From Methylobacterium brachythecii (GTDB taxonomy: Bacteria > Pseudomonadota > Alphaproteobacteria > Rhizobiales > Beijerinckiaceae): 64,000 nucleotides of DNA. A model generated the notes under the pieces. That model ran no database searches. It was not told where the DNA came from and was given only the letters and a program-made list of their open reading frames with translations. The position numbers and the translations under genes were made by a program. Of the stretch, positions 63,483-64,000 are shown in pieces. The stretch spans positions 248,001-312,000 of the forward strand of contig NZ_JACIDN010000004.1 of NCBI RefSeq assembly GCF_014196345.1, read 5' to 3'. Each line of letters starts with the position of its first letter. Within the stretch, counting starts at the first letter, position 1.

Positions 63483-64000
63483 TCAGGCTGCGCTGGTGCC
63501 GCGGGTCACGAGCGCACCCACGCCGGCCACCAGCCGATCGAGGAAGAAGCCGATGATCCCGACATAGACGAGGGCGACGATGATCTCGCTGATGTGCGAC
63601 GAGTTCCACGCGTCCCAGATGAAGAAGCCGATGCCGACGCCGCCGATCAGCATCTCGGCCGCGACGATGGCGAGCCAGGACAGGCCGACGCCGATACGCA
63701 GGCCGGTGAAGATGTACGGCGCCGCCGAGGGCAGCATGATCTTGTAGAAGAACTCGATCGGGTTCAGCCGGATGACCGCGGCGACGTTGCGGTAGTCTTG
63801 CGGAATGTTCCTGATGCCGACCGCTGTGTTGATGATGATCGGCCAGATCGAGGTGATGAAGATCACGAAGATCGCGGAGGGCTGACCGTCACGGAAGGCG
63901 GCGAGTGAGAGCGGCAGCCAGGCGAGCGGCGGGATCGTGCGCAGCACCTGGAAGATCGGGTCGAGGCCGCGCATGGCCCAGTCCGACTGACCGACGAGCG
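63483..64000 (-). CDS. nrtB: Nitrate ABC transporter permease (5' end outside window)
   Basis: The frame is open to the right edge and shows 172 C-terminal codons. Membrane spans and the EAA-type loop (AAVIRLNPIEFFYKIMLPSAAP) match nitrate/bicarbonate-type permeases, as does the FQVLRTIPPLAWLPLSLAAF block. The missing start and the binding-protein gene should lie to the right. It is the most upstream member of the nitrate operon seen here. Confidence 0.9.
   Translation of the reverse strand, partial: LVGQSDWAMRGLDPIFQVLRTIPPLAWLPLSLAAFRDGQPSAIFVIFITSIWPIIINTAVGIRNIPQDYRNVAAVIRLNPIEFFYKIMLPSAAPYIFTGLRIGVGLSWLAIVAAEMLIGGVGIGFFIWDAWNSSHISEIIVALVYVGIIGFFLDRLVAGVGALVTRGTSAA

Overview
The window is GC-rich, gene-dense chromosomal DNA of an alphaproteobacterium. 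The gene set fits Rhizobiales, most likely Methylobacterium/Methylorubrum. It includes an AMKM-type propionyl-CoA carboxylase alpha subunit, a class I lysyl-tRNA synthetase, an SPY-type RF2 with its programmed frameshift, an efp/epmA/epmB cluster, an assimilatory nitrate cluster and several families of intergenic palindromes. The genus is my inference from gene content; no rRNA or tRNA gene was seen. I saw no prophage, transposase or CRISPR array.

Layout. 1-2.9 kb (minus): a surface-polysaccharide pair, a methyltransferase and a large two-domain GT2 glycosyltransferase that runs off the left edge. 3.0-7.2 kb: a Tat-exported aldo/keto reductase coupled to a secreted Rossmann protein, an NTT/MFS-like carrier and a sterol-desaturase-family hydroxylase. 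7.8-12.7 kb: a Crp/Fnr regulator, a near-consensus sigma-54 promoter, then an ABC importer (ATPase, permease, binding protein) coupled to an amidase. I read this as a nitrogen-controlled import-and-hydrolyse system for an unknown amide. 12.8-22.8 kb: DUF192 with a tandem cold-shock protein, an acyltransferase-like membrane protein, EF-P and its two modification enzymes with a GST, a YdcF protein, a BCS1-like AAA ATPase and small metabolic proteins. 22.9-28.9 kb: DUF72, propionyl-CoA carboxylase alpha overlapped by two tiny membrane-protein genes, an L,D-transpeptidase lipoprotein and a histone-deacetylase-like hydrolase. 29-38.6 kb: DUF1800/DUF1501 pair, HAD phosphatase, ribB with a degenerate GTP cyclohydrolase II domain, aroC, an LprI-like protein, anmK and tyrS. 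38.7-48 kb: a giant AsmA-like protein, Bcp, an M23 endopeptidase, prfB, a GIY-YIG nuclease remnant and orphan genes. 48-53.3 kb: class I lysS, a family 3 solute-binding protein, a frameshifted glycosyltransferase and a SCO copper protein.

53.4-64 kb (all minus strand) is an assimilatory nitrate operon read right to left: ABC permease and ATPase for nitrate, a stand-alone NirB-type FAD protein, a siroheme nitrite reductase (NirA), a CysJ-like flavoprotein with an added iron-sulfur domain, nitrate reductase NasA and siroheme synthase CysG. NirA and the flavoprotein overlap by 4 nt and share a short N-terminal motif, which suggests that they form a dedicated complex.

The most notable observations are the sigma-54 amide-uptake unit (8.6-12.7 kb), the NirA/flavoprotein pair, the pccA-linked small membrane proteins, and a roughly 92-bp palindrome with a conserved asymmetric loop that occurs four times downstream of genes, in both orientations.
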